A stretch of 64,000 bases of DNA from the NCBI GenBank assembly GCA_002483105.1, contig DLHG01000015.1, forward strand, positions 1 to 64,000. The letters are read 5' to 3'. Below, one piece after another: positions 1 through 8,523 of the stretch. The notes under the pieces were generated by a model, which worked only from the letters and a program-made list of their open reading frames with translations, searched no databases and was not told the origin of the DNA. Made by a program: the position numbers and the translations under genes. Positions within the stretch are counted from its first letter, which is position 1; every line of letters starts with the position of its first letter. This DNA comes from Bacteroidetes bacterium UBA7674 (lineage in GTDB: Bacteria; Bacteroidota; Bacteroidia; Chitinophagales; Chitinophagaceae).

Positions 1-119
1 CAACATATGTTGTCTGTGTAATGTTAGTAGTCCCGAGCTACTCGTCCGGCACACCGGAAACATCATGTTTTTAAGAACTTTTAGCGCTTTTCGCTATCCC
101 CTTATTTCGTTTGGGAGTG
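1..119 (-). other. Structured leader of an RNA-type operon lying left of the window
   Basis: This stretch lies directly downstream of three leftward promoters and has no credible ORF. Read leftward it holds an antiterminator boxA-like segment (AGTTCTTAAAAAC, about 70-82), a hairpin CCGG-TGTG-CCGG (about 46-57) and a hairpin GTAG/CTAC (about 26-40). The first 12 bases are a perfect palindrome. Several strong promoters followed by a non-coding structured leader is the arrangement expected before an rRNA operon. The transcribed body is outside the window, so this remains inference; another stable RNA is possible. Confidence 0.4.
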
Positions 120-149
120 CAAAGGTAGGAGTGTTTTTTCAACTTGCAA
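120..149 (-). promoter_or_regulatory. Leftward promoter P1 (proximal)
   Basis: The minus strand reads TTG, 19 bases, then TACCTTTG: an exact match to the Bacteroidota primary sigma consensus (TTG -33, TAnnTTTG -7) at its usual spacing. The sequence upstream is a strongly A/T-rich run, as in UP-element-like regions of strong promoters. Confidence 0.75.
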
Positions 150-233
150 AATCTTTTTGAAATTTTTATTTTTCGTAGATGATTTCGACTCTCACTATCC
201 AAAGAACTAGCCCTTATTTGCTGTAAGGGGACG

Positions 234-263
234 CAAAGATAGGCAGGTTTTCCTCACCTCCAA
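234..263 (-). promoter_or_regulatory. Leftward promoter P2
   Basis: The minus strand reads TTG, 19 bases, then TATCTTTG, again a full consensus match, 114 bp upstream of P1. P1 and P2 share a CCTTATTT segment just downstream of the -7 box, which suggests they arose by duplication. Confidence 0.7.
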
Positions 264-320
264 ATACTTTACGGCATATTTTTAATCTGTATCTGAAACA
301 GGGATAGAGTGTAGGGGTAT

Positions 321-351
321 CAAAGTTAGCACAGTGGCGCATTTCAGCCAA
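321..351 (-). promoter_or_regulatory. Leftward promoter P3 (distal)
   Basis: The minus strand reads TTG, 20 bases, then TAACTTTG. It is the third consensus promoter in the tandem set, 87 bp upstream of P2. It lies beyond the end of the leftward methyltransferase gene, so it could also receive read-through from it. Confidence 0.55.
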
Positions 352-452
352 AGAATGAAGGCTGTGGATTACGGAATATTACCCACAACAAAGCGTATTG
401 ATACTGAAAGCGTTAGGAACGTAATAAACATTTTAACATCGAAAAATGTGCA

Positions 453-1256
453 TTACGACTGCTTTACAGCTCTTAAAGCATACATCATAGGCAGCTTACC
501 TTCCATTCCAACGATCTGAAATTTCCCTGGCCCTACTTCTATGCTATTCGCAAAGCAATTGTAAGGAGAGTAGTCGTATTCGCTAAACACCTCTATGCTG
601 AGGCCTGCATTAATAAGGCTTTGCAGCACTTCAGCCAGGTCGTGATTCCAGCTGACAGACTCCAGTTGCATATCGGCCTGCCTGTCTGCATAGGTGCCTT
701 GTTCGTACTCTATAATGACGTCTTTGTTGAAATAGGAGTACTGAACGTGGGTGAAATCATTGTCAAACATCCACAAAGCTGGGTGAAACTCAGCGAACAC
801 GAACTTGCCACCCGGTTTTAGATACCGGGAGACTATTTCCGCCCATTTCTTCATGTCGGGCAGCCACCCGATAGTGCCATAGGTAGTAAATACAACATCA
901 AATTGCTCATCGAGGTGCTGTGGGAGGTCGTATATATTGCAGCATATAAACTTCGCATTGAGCGACAAGTCACCAGCCAGCTCTGTAGCTGTGTTAATAG
1001 CCTCATCGGAGAGGTCAACACCGGTGGCAGCAGCACCCATACGCGCAATGGACATTGTATCCTGCCCGAAGTGGCACTGCAAATGCAATACACTTTTGCC
1101 ATTCACATCCCCCAACAAACCCAACTCAATATCCTTCAAAGTGGTGTTGCCCGCCAAAAAGGAGGGCATGTCGTAGAAATCTGAATTTACATGGTGTTTG
1201 GTCTTTTCATTCCATAGAGCCCTGTTTATCTCGGCAAATTTATCAGCAGACTGCAT
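453..1256 (-). CDS. Class I SAM-dependent methyltransferase
   Basis: A 267-residue cytoplasmic protein with a Rossmann-type methyltransferase fold. Motif I is VLHLQCHFGQD (about 56-66), the SAM-ribose acidic residue is in GVDLSDEAI (Asp81), and a later strand-loop reads FDVVFTTYGTIGWLPD, as in the UbiE/Methyltransf_11-25 families. Such enzymes methylate small molecules; the substrate cannot be read from the sequence. It stands alone: convergent with nothing, and followed downstream by the three leftward promoters of the RNA-type operon. The ATG at 1256 is the first in-frame start with the family's N-terminal helix. No consensus promoter is evident in the 160 bp upstream. The methyltransferase call is firm; the function is open. 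Confidence 0.85.
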   Translation of the reverse strand: MQSADKFAEINRALWNEKTKHHVNSDFYDMPSFLAGNTTLKDIELGLLGDVNGKSVLHLQCHFGQDTMSIARMGAAATGVDLSDEAINTATELAGDLSLNAKFICCNIYDLPQHLDEQFDVVFTTYGTIGWLPDMKKWAEIVSRYLKPGGKFVFAEFHPALWMFDNDFTHVQYSYFNKDVIIEYEQGTYADRQADMQLESVSWNHDLAEVLQSLINAGLSIEVFSEYDYSPYNCFANSIEVGPGKFQIVGMEGKLPMMYALRAVKQS

Positions 1257-1419
1257 TTACTATGTTTTTTTGATCAATTGTAGAGTATACTACCTACCCC
1301 AGCCCCATAAAGATAAGGGCTAAAACACTTAATTTTATGCGCCTGCATTTTCCGAACAAAAAACTACATAGTAGACAGACGTTTAGGCACTTAGAATTGC
1401 TATCTTTACCTACGACCTG

Positions 1420-1845
1420 ATGAAAGATGTTTTTATACTTATAGCTGAAGACGATGCGGATGATCGTTTTCTATTGCAAGCCGCTTTTGAAGAAAATGGC
1501 TTCAAAGACTCACTGCAATTTGTGGAAAATGGTGTTGAGGTTTTAGATTTTCTCTATAAACTGACAAGTGAAGAAGACGCCAATCTACCCAGATTCATTC
1601 TTTTGGACCTCAATATGCCCAAAAAAGACGGACGTGAGGTACTCAAGGAGCTGAAGCAGCACAATCAGCTAAAGAAGATACCCATAGTCATATTCAGTAC
1701 CACCAATAATGAGCAGGAGATGCGCCGTTGTTATGAATTAGGTGCTAACTCCTACATTACTAAACCTAATAGCTTTGAAGGGCTTCTTAAAACAGTTGCC
1801 GCATTGAGAAGTTATTGGATGTACACCACAAATATCCCCGGCTAA
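1420..1845 (+). CDS. Single-domain response regulator (Rcp1/CheY-like)
   Basis: A 141-residue stand-alone receiver domain. The acidic pocket is EDDADD (residues 10-15), the phosphoacceptor is Asp63 in LLDLNMP, the switch Ser/Thr is at 93-95 and the conserved Lys is 115 in ITKP. All key residues are present, so it should be phosphorylated by a histidine kinase and act by protein-protein contact, because no output domain follows. The spelling FILIAEDDADDRFLL and the long loop before LLDLNMPKKDG match the Rcp1-type regulators that partner PAS or phytochrome-like kinases. Candidate partners are the SHDLQEPL-type kinases at 5.4-7.0 and 10.2-11.5 kb. A -7-like TATCTTTA lies at 1400-1407. Confidence 0.88.
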   Translation: MKDVFILIAEDDADDRFLLQAAFEENGFKDSLQFVENGVEVLDFLYKLTSEEDANLPRFILLDLNMPKKDGREVLKELKQHNQLKKIPIVIFSTTNNEQEMRRCYELGANSYITKPNSFEGLLKTVAALRSYWMYTTNIPG

Positions 1846-2036
1846 AAACGATTTGCCAGCGAGTATCAACTGAAAAATATTTCAGCGAATATTTATGCCC
1901 TAACCTATTGATACTTAACGAACAAAAAAACGTGTGAAAAAAATGTAGGGGTAATAGGTTTTAAAACCCGTAAACACATTGCGCAAAACAATAACAGTTT
2001 CTTACTTTGTGTACAATTACCCCCTAAATTAGCAAA

Positions 2037-2399
2037 GTGACACAAGTATATAATAAGGTTTTGATCATTGACGATGAGGTCGATCTATCTCTTCTGCTGA
2101 AAAGCTACCTTACAAAAAAAGGCTATGATACTGAGATCAAGCACAACATTAGTGAAGGCCTTATTGCATTAAAAGAATCACAACCCGCTATACTTTTCCT
2201 TGACAATAATTTACCTGATGGCTTCGGCTGGGAAATAGCACCACAACTTGTGAATGACTATCCCGAAATGTTCATTTTTTTTATCAGTGCCTTCCATCCC
2301 ACTCGACCTGCAATGCCGGTAAACAGCAGATTTGTTCTAATAGAAAAGCCCGTTAGCATGGCTGAAATAGACAGGATATTTGCCGAGCATCTAAATTGA
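2037..2399 (+). CDS. Single-domain response regulator
   Basis: A 120-residue receiver with acidic pair Asp12-Asp13, phosphoacceptor Asp56 in LFLDNNLPDG and the Lys of VLIEKPVS near the C-terminus. There is no output domain. The start is a GTG at 2037, because no ATG precedes the IIDDE motif; a TTG-N20-TTACTTTG promoter-like pair lies at 1979-2009. It resembles the N-terminal receivers of NtrC-type regulators more than the Rcp1-like protein upstream, so the two are not recent duplicates. Its likely role is a phosphate sink or relay for one of the many kinases nearby. Confidence 0.82.
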   Translation: MTQVYNKVLIIDDEVDLSLLLKSYLTKKGYDTEIKHNISEGLIALKESQPAILFLDNNLPDGFGWEIAPQLVNDYPEMFIFFISAFHPTRPAMPVNSRFVLIEKPVSMAEIDRIFAEHLN

Positions 2400-2422
2400 C
2401 ATATACTTTATAAAAGAGGAAA

Positions 2423-2444
2423 GCCACCTTTCGTAAAAGGTGGC
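2423..2444 (-). terminator. Hairpin terminator
   Basis: Perfect 9-bp stem GCCACCTTT/AAAGGTGGC with a 4-base loop. Read leftward it is followed by a T/C-rich run, so it fits as the terminator of the small membrane-protein gene at 2503-2655. It may also stop rightward transcription from the receiver gene that ends at 2399. Confidence 0.65.
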
Positions 2445-2502
2445 TGTATGTTGATTAACAACAGAAGATATAAGAGAGGAGAATTAAAATTTCTTTTTGT
2501 GC

Positions 2503-2655
2503 CTAAACTGTCCCGCGCCTGATAAAGCCTATCAGTAACGATATCACGGCTAATACCAGAAGTATATGTATCAGGTTTGAAGCCCCGCCTACAAAGAAGC
2601 CGAATATCCATCCTATTACCAGGATAACTGCGATTAAATACAATATTGATCTCAT
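2503..2655 (-). CDS. Small membrane protein, lmo0937/DUF5670-type
   Basis: A 50-residue protein, hidden because it is short. It starts MRSILYLIAVILVIGWIFG and ends IGFIRRGTV. It is almost entirely hydrophobic, with two predicted membrane helices (about 3-20 and 28-45) and a positively charged tail. The pattern (two short helices around GFFVGGASNLIH) matches the lmo0937/DUF5670 family, which is common in Bacteroidota, often stress-linked and of unknown function. A leftward hairpin terminator lies 60 bp downstream, so it is probably monocistronic. A longer ORF on the same strand in another frame (2408-2794) has no protein-like character. Confidence 0.75.
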   Translation of the reverse strand: MRSILYLIAVILVIGWIFGFFVGGASNLIHILLVLAVISLLIGFIRRGTV

Positions 2656-2773
2656 TTCGTTTAGTTTTTAGTGTACACTGAAAGGGTAAAAAAGACTGTG
2701 CCACGGAATTGCCATTCTTTTCTTTGCCCCATAATTGTGGCATAGAATTATACTCATCGGTATAAAGACTTGT

Positions 2774-3979
2774 ATGGACCTGATCTCCGAACATCCTTAT
2801 TGGCTAATGCGTAACGGCATACCTTATACATACCCATCACTACAGGAAGAAATTTCTACTGATGTAGTGGTTGTAGGTACAGGGATCAGCGGGACACTAA
2901 TAGCTTATAAACTGGCTAAAGCGGGAATCAAAGTAGTGCAGGTTGATCGTAGACATGCTGCTATGGGCAGTACTGTTGCGAGTACCTCACTGCTACAATA
3001 TGAGATAGACACGCCCATGCATGTGCTGGCAGACAAAATTGGCGAAGAGAATGCGGCCCGAAGCTATGAACTATGCCTGGATGCGATCTACCAGCTACAG
3101 GACATTTGCAAGGGGATGGGTAATACCAACAACACTTTCAAACTACGCCCCAGCCTGCAATACGCCTCTTTCAAAAAGGATATAGAACCGCTTCATAAAG
3201 AATATACACTAAGAAAGAAGCATGGATTTGATGTATCCTGGTTGGAACAGGAAAAAATAAAGGAGTTTTACGGACTCGAAGCACCAGCAGCTATATCTTC
3301 TAAAGACGGAGGGCAAATAGATGCTTATCTCACCACACATTGCCTGCTACAGGAATGCCTGAAAATGGGCAATAAAATATACGATAACACAAACGTATCG
3401 GAGATACTGCACCACAGGAGATCTGTAGAATTGAAAACCGACACCGGACATACTATTAAAGCAAAAAAACTGGTTATTGCATGCGGATATGAAACCCTTA
3501 AATACATACCCAGGAAAGTGGCCACCTTAAATTCTACATACGCGCTGGTAACAGAACCAATAGCCAAAGAACATGTATGGAAAGATTGCAGCCTGATATG
3601 GGAAACTGCTACCCCATATATGTACTACAGGATAACCGGTGACAATAGGATACTAATGGGAGGAAAAGATGATGAATTCTACAATCCGGACAAACGTGAT
3701 GCGTCTATAAAGAAAAAAGCCAAAGAACTGGAAGCATCATTTAGCAAAAGATTCCCCTCCATACCTATTCGCACCGACTTCAGGTGGGCCGGTACGTTTG
3801 CCACAACAAAAGACGGGCTGCCTTATATCGGAACAATACCGGAAAGACTCAATACATACTTTGCGCTAGGCTTTGGTGGGAATGGCATTACCTATAGCGT
3901 GATAGCCGCAGATATTATACGAGACATGATATTGGGTAATACAAACAAGGATGCTGAGCTACTTGGATTCAACCGCTAA
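2774..3979 (+). CDS. FAD-dependent oxidoreductase, DAO family
   Basis: About 401 residues from the ATG at 2774. An upstream in-frame ATG at 2735 would add 13 residues with no family match. The N-terminal dinucleotide-binding motif reads VVVGTGISGTLIAYKLAKAG, followed by the acidic residue at the end of strand 2 (VVQVDRR). The C-terminal segment RWAGTFATTKDGLPYIG and a GFGGNGITYS FAD-contact loop are typical of glycine oxidase/D-amino acid dehydrogenase-like DAO enzymes. There is no C-terminal Rieske domain, although DAO-Rieske fusions share this start. The substrate is unknown. The gene converges with the hybrid kinase gene and overlaps it by 4 bp. Confidence 0.85.
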   Translation: MDLISEHPYWLMRNGIPYTYPSLQEEISTDVVVVGTGISGTLIAYKLAKAGIKVVQVDRRHAAMGSTVASTSLLQYEIDTPMHVLADKIGEENAARSYELCLDAIYQLQDICKGMGNTNNTFKLRPSLQYASFKKDIEPLHKEYTLRKKHGFDVSWLEQEKIKEFYGLEAPAAISSKDGGQIDAYLTTHCLLQECLKMGNKIYDNTNVSEILHHRRSVELKTDTGHTIKAKKLVIACGYETLKYIPRKVATLNSTYALVTEPIAKEHVWKDCSLIWETATPYMYYRITGDNRILMGGKDDEFYNPDKRDASIKKKAKELEASFSKRFPSIPIRTDFRWAGTFATTKDGLPYIGTIPERLNTYFALGFGGNGITYSVIAADIIRDMILGNTNKDAELLGFNR

Positions 3980-5433
3980 TCATTCATGGCATATACGGGA
4001 GGAAAACTAACGGTGAACGTCGTACCAATACCCTCCCTGGAAGTAACCTCAATGTTCGCTTTATGCGACTGGAGTATATTGAGCGTAAAAGCAAGCCCCA
4101 GCCCTACCCCATTCCTCTTTTGAGTAAAATATGGTTCAAACAATCGTGCTATGCTTTCCTCGCTAATGCCGCACCCATTGTCTGTCACTTGCAGTACTAT
4201 GTTATCGCCTGTATCGGCCAGCTTGATCGATAGTTCACCTACCCCCTCTTCCATTGCCTCTATCGCGTTGACCACGATGTTCAGCAATGCCAGCTTCAGC
4301 TTCTCTCCATCTGCCATTATCAATAAAGACTCTTGCGGATAGTCAATCTTCAACTTCATTTTATTCAGGGTAAGCCTGTCAATAGAAGCAGATACTACTT
4401 CATCGAGTATTGACTGGATGATACATTCCTCCAGTGTGATTTCCGACGGTCGGGAAGTGTTGAGCAATTGGCTGATAAGGTCACTGATGCGCTTGCTGTT
4501 ACGCTGGATAATATCAATATAAATGCTTGACGTTTCATCTTTCAAGTCGTGCTGCATCTGCTCTATGGAGAGTGTAATGTTATTGAGTGGGTTTCTTACC
4601 TCATGAGCCAGTGTACGAACCAACCGTCCTGCCGCTGCAAGTTTTTCACCTTGCAAGGTGGTTTTTTCCATTTTCTTGAGGTTGGTAATATCATGAATAA
4701 TACCCTGAACAAACGAATAACCTGAATAGTCTTCTTCCAGCTTTGCTGATATAAGACAGTATTTTCGCTCTCCATCTTTCGACAGTAAAACTACTTCCCA
4801 GTCTATAAGTTCTTTCTTCGTCTGTAATAACTGGGTAAGGAAGTTTTTATGCTGCGCCTGCTCTACAAGGTCGCAAAGATTCATTTGAACTAATTCTTCC
4901 TTGGTGTAACCAAAAAGTGTTACCCCTGCATCATTCACATCATGAAAGTTCAGCATTTCATCAGTGAGAAAAACAAGGTCCTTCGATTTCTCAAAAATGC
5001 TCCTGTATTTCCGCTCATTAGCTTTCAACGCCTTCAGTGTTGCGGCCCTGTCCAGCGCATAACGGATACAGCGTTCCATTTTCTCAACACCCAGGTCTGT
5101 TTTTATCAGGTAGTCTACTGCACCTATCTGCATCGCCTCAATATCTACTTCATAGTTACCCTTTCCGGTAAGCATAATGATCGGTTCTTCGCAATTATTG
5201 TCCAATGCCTCTTTTAACAGATCAACACCCGACTTTGCTCCCAGGCGATAGTCCACAAAATACAGGTCATATTCACGGGCGATCATAATATTGAGTGCAT
5301 CCTTATATTTAGGACACCAATCTATTTTAAAATCAGAGCCCGGAATACGCCGGATAACGTCACTGGTGAGGAAATAATCATCCTCATCATCATCTACAAT
5401 CAATATTTTTACTCGCGAATCAGCTACGGACAT
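3976..5433 (-). CDS. Receiver-PAS-histidine kinase hybrid
   Basis: 485 residues. An N-terminal receiver (about 8-125) has acidic residues Asp14-Asp16, phosphoacceptor Asp61 and Lys111. It is followed by a PAS domain (about 138-255, EKSKDLVFLTDEML), a HisKA dimerisation helix with His277 in LAHEVRNPLNN, and a HATPase domain with N-box VVNAIEAM, DNGCGI and GVGLGLAF. With no membrane segment it is cytoplasmic. A receiver in front of the kinase suggests that it integrates a phosphate signal with whatever the PAS pocket senses. It is the last gene of the leftward rpoN operon, 11 bp after the PAS kinase, so it probably works with that kinase and the NtrC-type activator. Confidence 0.9.
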   Translation of the reverse strand: MSVADSRVKILIVDDDEDDYFLTSDVIRRIPGSDFKIDWCPKYKDALNIMIAREYDLYFVDYRLGAKSGVDLLKEALDNNCEEPIIMLTGKGNYEVDIEAMQIGAVDYLIKTDLGVEKMERCIRYALDRAATLKALKANERKYRSIFEKSKDLVFLTDEMLNFHDVNDAGVTLFGYTKEELVQMNLCDLVEQAQHKNFLTQLLQTKKELIDWEVVLLSKDGERKYCLISAKLEEDYSGYSFVQGIIHDITNLKKMEKTTLQGEKLAAAGRLVRTLAHEVRNPLNNITLSIEQMQHDLKDETSSIYIDIIQRNSKRISDLISQLLNTSRPSEITLEECIIQSILDEVVSASIDRLTLNKMKLKIDYPQESLLIMADGEKLKLALLNIVVNAIEAMEEGVGELSIKLADTGDNIVLQVTDNGCGISEESIARLFEPYFTQKRNGVGLGLAFTLNILQSHKANIEVTSREGIGTTFTVSFPPVYAMND

Positions 5434-5444
5434 AATTTCAATTA

Positions 5445-7010
5445 TTACTGGGCTTGTAGTTCTGGTAAGATAATATAAAAGCGGGCGCCCTCACCCTCTA
5501 CACCTTCTGCATAAATAACACCATTGTGGTGTTCTACAATACGTTTACATATAGCAAGTCCGATACCCGATCCAGGATATTCCGACTTACCATGCAATCT
5601 CTGAAATATCTGGAATATTCTCTGGGCATACTCTTCTTCAAATCCGATTCCGTTATCTTCAATAACGATCTTGCAATATTGCTGCTCTGTAGGTAAATGA
5701 TGTGTTATTGCCTCCAGTTCCGATACCGGTTCTGAATACACCTTTATAACGGATTGCACACCCTCTTTCCTGAATTTGATGGCATTGGAAATAATATTAG
5801 TAAACAACTGGACCAATTGAGGCAAAGCACCATCTACTACCGGCAGGTTACTATTTTGAATAGAAGTACCCGTTTCTTCAACCACCAATTCCAGTTCATT
5901 TTTTACACGGGTCATCAGGAAATTCAGGTCAATCGGCTCAAATGGCTGCTTATCCCGTGTAACTCTTGAAAATTCCAGTAAATTATTGATAAGGTTGCGC
6001 ATATTATCTGCGGAAGCCATCATACGCTCTATGTACATAGTACCTTCGCCTGTAAGCAATTCACCATACTTCTCTGAAAGCCTGTCGCTGAATGTACTGA
6101 TCTTCCGTAGCGGTTCCTGCAGATCATGGCTTGCTACATAAGCAAACTCTTCCAGCTCTTTATTAGAGCGGTTGAGTTCTTCTACTTTACGCTTAAGATC
6201 CAGTTCTATCCTCTTTTGAGTCGTAATGTCCTTTATGCTACCAACCAGCTTCACCGGCTCACCCGTTTCACTCTTAATGATCTTCGCCAGTACTTTCACC
6301 ACTTTCACATTCTTCTTACCGGTGATGATCTTCATCTCAATATCAATGTTGCCGGTTGTATCCAATGCCCTTTGCACAGCTATATTACCCTTCCTTGCAT
6401 CTTCAGGGTGAGTGTATGTTGCTACTGTCTCCCTGGTAACTGGTGTGCCTCGTTCTATTTCATAAATATCATAGAGCGTATCCGACCAGAATACCCTGCC
6501 ACTACTTATCATCCATTCAAAAGAACCGAATTTCTCCGTTTGCAATTGTTGCAGAAAAAGTTCACGGCCATCAAACGAACTGAACGGAAAACTCCACTCA
6601 GATAGATCAGGGATGATGAGCAAGTGAAAAAGATGCTCGTAATTTTTTATAGGAGAGAGGTACAGATAGTACGACCGCTCTTCACCTCTGCTATTATTCA
6701 GGCGATAGACAACATACTTGCTCAGCGACAGCTTCTTATCACTTACCTGCTCTACCTGGAACATAAAACGTTCCAGTTGCGCATCACTGATAAGGTTACG
6801 AAAGGTGAAATCCTGATGTTTTATCTGATCTTCACTATATCCAAATACATTTTCAAACTCCGAGTTACAATAGTGTAAACGTAGTGTATTAAGATCAAGC
6901 ACAGCTACTGAGCCCGGACCGGAATTCAGTATCAGTTCAGCACCAGGTTGCTTCTCACGGCTAACCTCATCATGCTTATCTGTAGTTTGATCAGTCATAA
7001 TGGCTTCCAT
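5445..7010 (-). CDS. PAS-PAS histidine kinase, phytochrome-type kinase core
   Basis: 521 residues, no membrane helix. Two PAS modules are visible: about 30-135 (VLDLNTLRLHYCNSEF, FGYSEDQI) and about 155-265, which ends in the PAC-like VGSIKDITTQK. A short coiled coil (DLKRKVEELNRSNKELEEFA) leads into a dimerisation helix with His295 in ASHDLQEPLRKI. The HATPase has DNGIGFEEEYAQRIFQIFQRLHG and GSGIGLAICKRI. This kinase core often pairs with single-domain Rcp1-like receivers, such as the one at 1420. It sits 2 bp from the NtrC-type activator and 11 bp from the hybrid kinase, in one operon behind rpoN. Confidence 0.9.
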   Translation of the reverse strand: MEAIMTDQTTDKHDEVSREKQPGAELILNSGPGSVAVLDLNTLRLHYCNSEFENVFGYSEDQIKHQDFTFRNLISDAQLERFMFQVEQVSDKKLSLSKYVVYRLNNSRGEERSYYLYLSPIKNYEHLFHLLIIPDLSEWSFPFSSFDGRELFLQQLQTEKFGSFEWMISSGRVFWSDTLYDIYEIERGTPVTRETVATYTHPEDARKGNIAVQRALDTTGNIDIEMKIITGKKNVKVVKVLAKIIKSETGEPVKLVGSIKDITTQKRIELDLKRKVEELNRSNKELEEFAYVASHDLQEPLRKISTFSDRLSEKYGELLTGEGTMYIERMMASADNMRNLINNLLEFSRVTRDKQPFEPIDLNFLMTRVKNELELVVEETGTSIQNSNLPVVDGALPQLVQLFTNIISNAIKFRKEGVQSVIKVYSEPVSELEAITHHLPTEQQYCKIVIEDNGIGFEEEYAQRIFQIFQRLHGKSEYPGSGIGLAICKRIVEHHNGVIYAEGVEGEGARFYIILPELQAQ

Positions 7011-7012
7011 GA

Positions 7013-8455
7013 TTAGTCTATATTAAACTCCTTGAACTGTTTCATTTTGTTATACAGGGTTTTCCTGTCAATATTCAACAGTTTAGCAGCTTTACTTTTA
7101 TTGAAATTAGATTGCTTCAACGCATCCAGTATCACTTCATACTCAGCATCAAGGTTCGCACTTTTCAATTTATTCTCAAAAGGAACATTAGCAGTGCCGG
7201 TAGAGGCTCCTTCCTGCCTTGAAGGCGCTGAAGAAGGACTATCGAATTGAAGTTTTTGGAAATTAGTTATCTCGAAAGGCAAAGATTTTACTTCCACATA
7301 GTCGCCATCCGTAAGGAGCGTAGCCCTTTTCACTACATTCTTCAACTCCCTCAGGTTACCATACCATACATAACTGTAGAATATCTCCTCCACATCAGGA
7401 GAGAAGCCCTTAACATCCTTACCGAGCTCTGCGTTGGTGAGTGTAAGAAAATGCTTGGCAAACATTATCACATCCTTCTGGCGTTCACGGAGCGGCGGCA
7501 CATTAATACTGAATTCATTGAAGCGGTGATAAAGATCTTCCCTAAACTTGCCGTTACGGGCAGCGTCCCACAATTTCTCATTACTCGCAACAATTATGCG
7601 GACATCAATTTCTATATCTTTATTCCCGCCTACCCTTCTTATCTTCCGCTCCTGCACTACCCTGAGCAAAGACACCTGTATGTCGTATGACAGATTAGCT
7701 ATCTCATCCAGGAATATGGTACCATTATTCGCCAGTTCCATACTACCTATTTTTTGATTAAGCGCGCCGGTAAATGAACCCTTTTCGTGTCCAAACAGTT
7801 CACTGCCCGCCAGTTCCTTAGACAATGCACCACAGTCTATTGCAACAAAGGGCTTACCCGCACGTTTGCTCTTCTGGTGTATCATCTGGGCTATTACTTC
7901 TTTACCGCTACCACTTTCTCCGTATATGATTACGCTGAAATTGGTAGGTGCTACCAACTCCACCTGTTTCATTATGTTCACGAATTCAGGAGTGTCTCCA
8001 ATAATATAGTTACTATTATTTGTAGCCTTTATTTTAGGAGAGGCTGAAGCAGATTGCTGTGTGCTGGATTTTGGAGCCTGGGCCTGTTCTCTTGGTTCGT
8101 CAGCAAGCGCCTTCTTGATGGTGAGCAATATCTCATCCGGAAACAGAGGCTTAGTGACATAATCGTAAGCTCCCATTTTCATTACCTCTACCGCATCTTT
8201 TACATCGCTATATCCTGTAATGATGATCACAGGTGCACCGGGATGCATTTCCTTACATTTGATCAGTAGCTGCGCACCGGTCATATCATCCAGCCTGAAG
8301 TCGCAAAGCACAAGCGTCGGCTCGTTCTTTTTCATCCATTCAATAGCCGTAGCACCGCTATTCATAGCGGTTACTTCAAAACCATGACGGGTAAGAAAAC
8401 GATTAAGCAAGAGGCACATGTCATTGTCATCGTCTATCACCAGTATTTTATTCAT
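7013..8455 (-). CDS. Sigma-54-dependent response regulator, NtrC family
   Basis: 480 residues from the ATG at 8455. A receiver with Asp8-Asp10, phosphoacceptor Asp52 (LCDFRLDD) and TKP is followed by a sigma-54 AAA+ domain: Walker A GESGSGKE, the sigma-54-contacting loop GSFTGA and LRERQKDV. A Fis-type helix-turn-helix (KSKAAKLLNIDRKTLYNKM) closes the protein. It activates sigma-54 promoters when phosphorylated. Family members begin at MNKILVIDDD, hence 8455. However, the reading frame stays open upstream through a CA repeat to ATGs at 8533 and 8524; the latter overlaps the rpoN stop as TAATG, a classic coupled start. Initiation there would add HTHTHTHT and put the repeat inside the gene. Confidence 0.93.
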   Translation of the reverse strand: MNKILVIDDDNDMCLLLNRFLTRHGFEVTAMNSGATAIEWMKKNEPTLVLCDFRLDDMTGAQLLIKCKEMHPGAPVIIITGYSDVKDAVEVMKMGAYDYVTKPLFPDEILLTIKKALADEPREQAQAPKSSTQQSASASPKIKATNNSNYIIGDTPEFVNIMKQVELVAPTNFSVIIYGESGSGKEVIAQMIHQKSKRAGKPFVAIDCGALSKELAGSELFGHEKGSFTGALNQKIGSMELANNGTIFLDEIANLSYDIQVSLLRVVQERKIRRVGGNKDIEIDVRIIVASNEKLWDAARNGKFREDLYHRFNEFSINVPPLRERQKDVIMFAKHFLTLTNAELGKDVKGFSPDVEEIFYSYVWYGNLRELKNVVKRATLLTDGDYVEVKSLPFEITNFQKLQFDSPSSAPSRQEGASTGTANVPFENKLKSANLDAEYEVILDALKQSNFNKSKAAKLLNIDRKTLYNKMKQFKEFNID

Positions 8456-8465
8456 ACTATTCTGT

Positions 8466-8492
8466 TGTGTGTGTGTGTGTGTGTGTGTGTGT
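8466..8492. repeat. Dinucleotide microsatellite (TG/CA)13
   Basis: 27 bp of uninterrupted TG on the plus strand (CA on the coding strand), between the rpoN stop and the ATG used for the NtrC-type regulator. If translation starts at the coupled ATG at 8524, the repeat encodes alternating His-Thr, and a gain or loss of one unit shifts the frame. If it starts at 8455, the repeat is a 5' leader. Confidence 0.9.
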
Positions 8493-8523
8493 AATGTATC
8501 TAACTTACTGAATTTTTCTTTCA

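Noticed and set aside
2408..2794. Leftward 128-codon ORF
   Set aside because: No protein-like composition. The true gene on this strand is the 50-residue membrane protein in another frame (2503-2655), and the ORF also runs into the FAD oxidoreductase start.
6126..6605. Rightward 159-codon ORF
   Set aside because: Antisense to the PAS kinase gene, no motif, shadow-type composition.
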